A stretch of 33,848 nt of DNA from Ectopseudomonas mendocina. GTDB taxonomy: Bacteria > Pseudomonadota > Gammaproteobacteria > Pseudomonadales > Pseudomonadaceae. The notes beneath the pieces were generated by a model. It was not told the origin of the DNA. It was given only the letters and a program-made list of their open reading frames with translations, and did not search any database. The DNA lies in the NCBI RefSeq assembly GCF_008041835.1, contig NZ_VRYE01000017.1, positions 1-33,848 of the forward strand, written 5' to 3'. Each line of letters opens with the position of its first letter. Within the stretch, counting starts at the first letter, position 1. Positions 32,948 through 33,848 of this stretch are shown piece after piece. Position numbers and translations under genes: made by a program.

Positions 32948-33265
32948 TCAAAACTGCAGATCGGACAAACGCCAGACATCGAACGCCGGCGTCTCATAGG
33001 GATGGCTCTTCTTCAGCGCCTTGACGGCATCGTGGATCAACTCGTCGGCAACGACCATTTCCACCTTCCACTCGGCCACCTGCTCGATGCCGCCGACCTG
33101 CCCGATGAACGGCTGGCTACCTTCCAGGGCGCGGAACTGACCTTGGCCCAACACCTGCCAGCAGCAGTTGTCGTAAAGCCCGATGCGCCCGCCGCCGGCT
33201 GCGAACACCGCCTTTTTCACCGGCTCCAGATGGGCTTCCGGCACGTAGAAACACAGTTTGTACAT
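32948..33265 (-). CDS. YqfO/NIF3-like small protein
   Basis: The product has 105 residues and the PII-like/NIF3 insert-domain pattern: MYKLCFYVPEAHLEPVKKAV at the N-terminus, GGGRIGLYDNCCWQVLGQGQ in the middle, and a C-terminal helix ending HPYETPAFDVW. Stand-alone copies of this domain occur widely in Pseudomonas, and the exact role is unknown. I use ATG 33265 because it matches the family start; the in-frame extension to 33307 does not. It converges with the L,D-transpeptidase gene, with the two REPINs between. Confidence 0.87.
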   Translation of the reverse strand: MYKLCFYVPEAHLEPVKKAVFAAGGGRIGLYDNCCWQVLGQGQFRALEGSQPFIGQVGGIEQVAEWKVEMVVADELIHDAVKALKKSHPYETPAFDVWRLSDLQF

Positions 33266-33421
33266 CAAGTTCTCCGCAGATGGGCAACCGAACAACAGAC
33301 AAGCCATGACGCCAATATGATGTCATTTCGCCATGGAGTTGTCTTGAGATCGCCCGCACAAATCCATACGCAGCATTAAAACGATTCTCTGCTTTCGACT
33401 CAGGCGACGGGCGTGGCGTTC

Positions 33422-33691
33422 TCAGCGACCGCTGAAAAAGCGCCGCCATTTATCGGCCAGACCGGTGGCCGGCGGGCTGTGACTGCCATCGCAGTAAGGC
33501 AACTCGGCCGAGCGGCCGCAGCGGCAGAGCAGTAGCCGTTGCTCGCGCTCGGGCTGCAGCTCCAGAGACTGCTGACAGTCGGGTGTGCAGTTGGGCATTT
33601 CTGCGGAGTGCCCGCAGCAGCATAGGCGATGGGTTTCACCGGGTTTGACCAGGCGAACTTCGGGGAGGATGGGGAGAGGATCATCGGCCAT
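33422..33691 (-). CDS. Double-CDGSH iron-sulfur protein with an altered first motif
   Basis: The product has 89 residues and two copies of the CDGSH motif. Copy 2 is canonical: C56-x-C58-x8-C67-D-G-S-H71, expected to bind a [2Fe-2S] cluster through three Cys and one His. Copy 1 has the same spacing but ends in Cys: C24-x-C26-x8-C35-x3-C39 (LCCCGHSAEMPNCTPDC). I use ATG 33691 (MADDPLPILPEV); the frame to 33736 is an extension without support. The C-terminus is basic (KWRRFFSGR). Bacterial CDGSH proteins are linked to redox and iron homeostasis, without a defined reaction. Confidence 0.88.
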   Translation of the reverse strand: MADDPLPILPEVRLVKPGETHRLCCCGHSAEMPNCTPDCQQSLELQPEREQRLLLCRCGRSAELPYCDGSHSPPATGLADKWRRFFSGR

Positions 33692-33848
33692 GGCTGGGCC
33701 TATGTAGCCCGTATATAGACTCCTACTCTGGCGCAAGTAGCTAGATGGTGAGCAACGCGACCGTATATTCGACTTCGGAAAGGACGACGTTGCTCCCGAG
33801 ACTAGATGGGACGTTCGCTGCGGGAGTGCGTATCGGCTTAGCGACCCT
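33692..33848. other. Right edge of window, no gene recognised
   Basis: This final stretch upstream of the CDGSH gene should contain its promoter. An 8-bp inverted repeat (GAGCAACG at 33750-33757, CGTTGCTC at 33788-33795) is the only structure I see. No coding sequence is supported. Confidence 0.35.

Noticed and set aside
1..33848. CRISPR arrays, tRNA or rRNA genes, and insertion sequences with transposase
   Set aside because: None seen: no regularly spaced direct repeats, no tRNA-like T-loop/anticodon pattern, and no transposase-like ORF.

Overview
The window is chromosomal DNA from a GC-rich gammaproteobacterium, almost certainly a Pseudomonas of the mendocina/oleovorans/alcaligenes type. 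The reasons are the gene content and order (prfB-lysS; recJ-yaeQ; xerD-dsbC-hom-thrC; ffh / rpsP-rimM-trmD-rplS), the Pseudomonas-style REP/REPIN repeats, and the protein sequences themselves. This is read by eye; no database search was run. I see no tRNA, rRNA, CRISPR array, prophage or transposase gene.

Layout. 1-2.9 kb: prfB (with its programmed +1 frameshift) and lysS on the minus strand. 2.9-7.3 kb: a GMC flavin oxidoreductase (-), divergent from a SulP anion transporter (+), then a TerB-like DUF533 membrane protein (-). 7.5-9.8 kb: recJ and yaeQ (-) with a perfect REPIN between them. 10-11.3 kb: a rhomboid protease (-) divergent from a small tail-anchored-type protein (+). 11.3-11.4 kb: a 123-bp palindromic repeat. 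11.7-16.9 kb: the accessory region. A GATase1-like AraC-family regulator (+) converges on a compact minus-strand operon: GNAT acetyltransferase, haem-oxygenase-like diiron oxidase (HDO), MFS transporter, Cys/Met-metabolism PLP enzyme, and a small two-helix membrane protein that may be translationally coupled. 17-22 kb: thrC, hom, a second, larger copy of the palindromic repeat, dsbC and xerD (-). 22-26 kb: an acyl-CoA thioesterase and the rpsP-rimM-trmD-rplS operon, then ffh (-). 26.2-28.3 kb: a CcsA-like YpjD protein and a CorB/CNNM transporter (+). 28.2-31.5 kb: a tight five-gene minus-strand operon (CoA-type Nudix hydrolase, gamma-carbonic anhydrase, DUF1289, purT, SGNH hydrolase). 31.7-32.7 kb: a zinc-ribbon Nudix hydrolase and an L,D-transpeptidase (+). 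32.7-33.7 kb: tandem REPINs, a YqfO/NIF3-like protein and a double-CDGSH iron-sulfur protein (-).

Most of the window is housekeeping: translation, protein export, threonine and purine synthesis, and redox or envelope maintenance. The part most likely to be undescribed is the 12.8-16.9 kb cassette. It combines an HDO carrying the expected metal-ligand set, a PLP enzyme of the gamma-replacement/elimination class with an altered residue beside its Schiff-base lysine, an exporter-like MFS protein and an acetyltransferase. By analogy with known HDO pathways, this is what a small pathway making, exporting and detoxifying a modified amino acid or sulfur metabolite would look like. The product is unknown, and the idea is inference from family membership and gene order.
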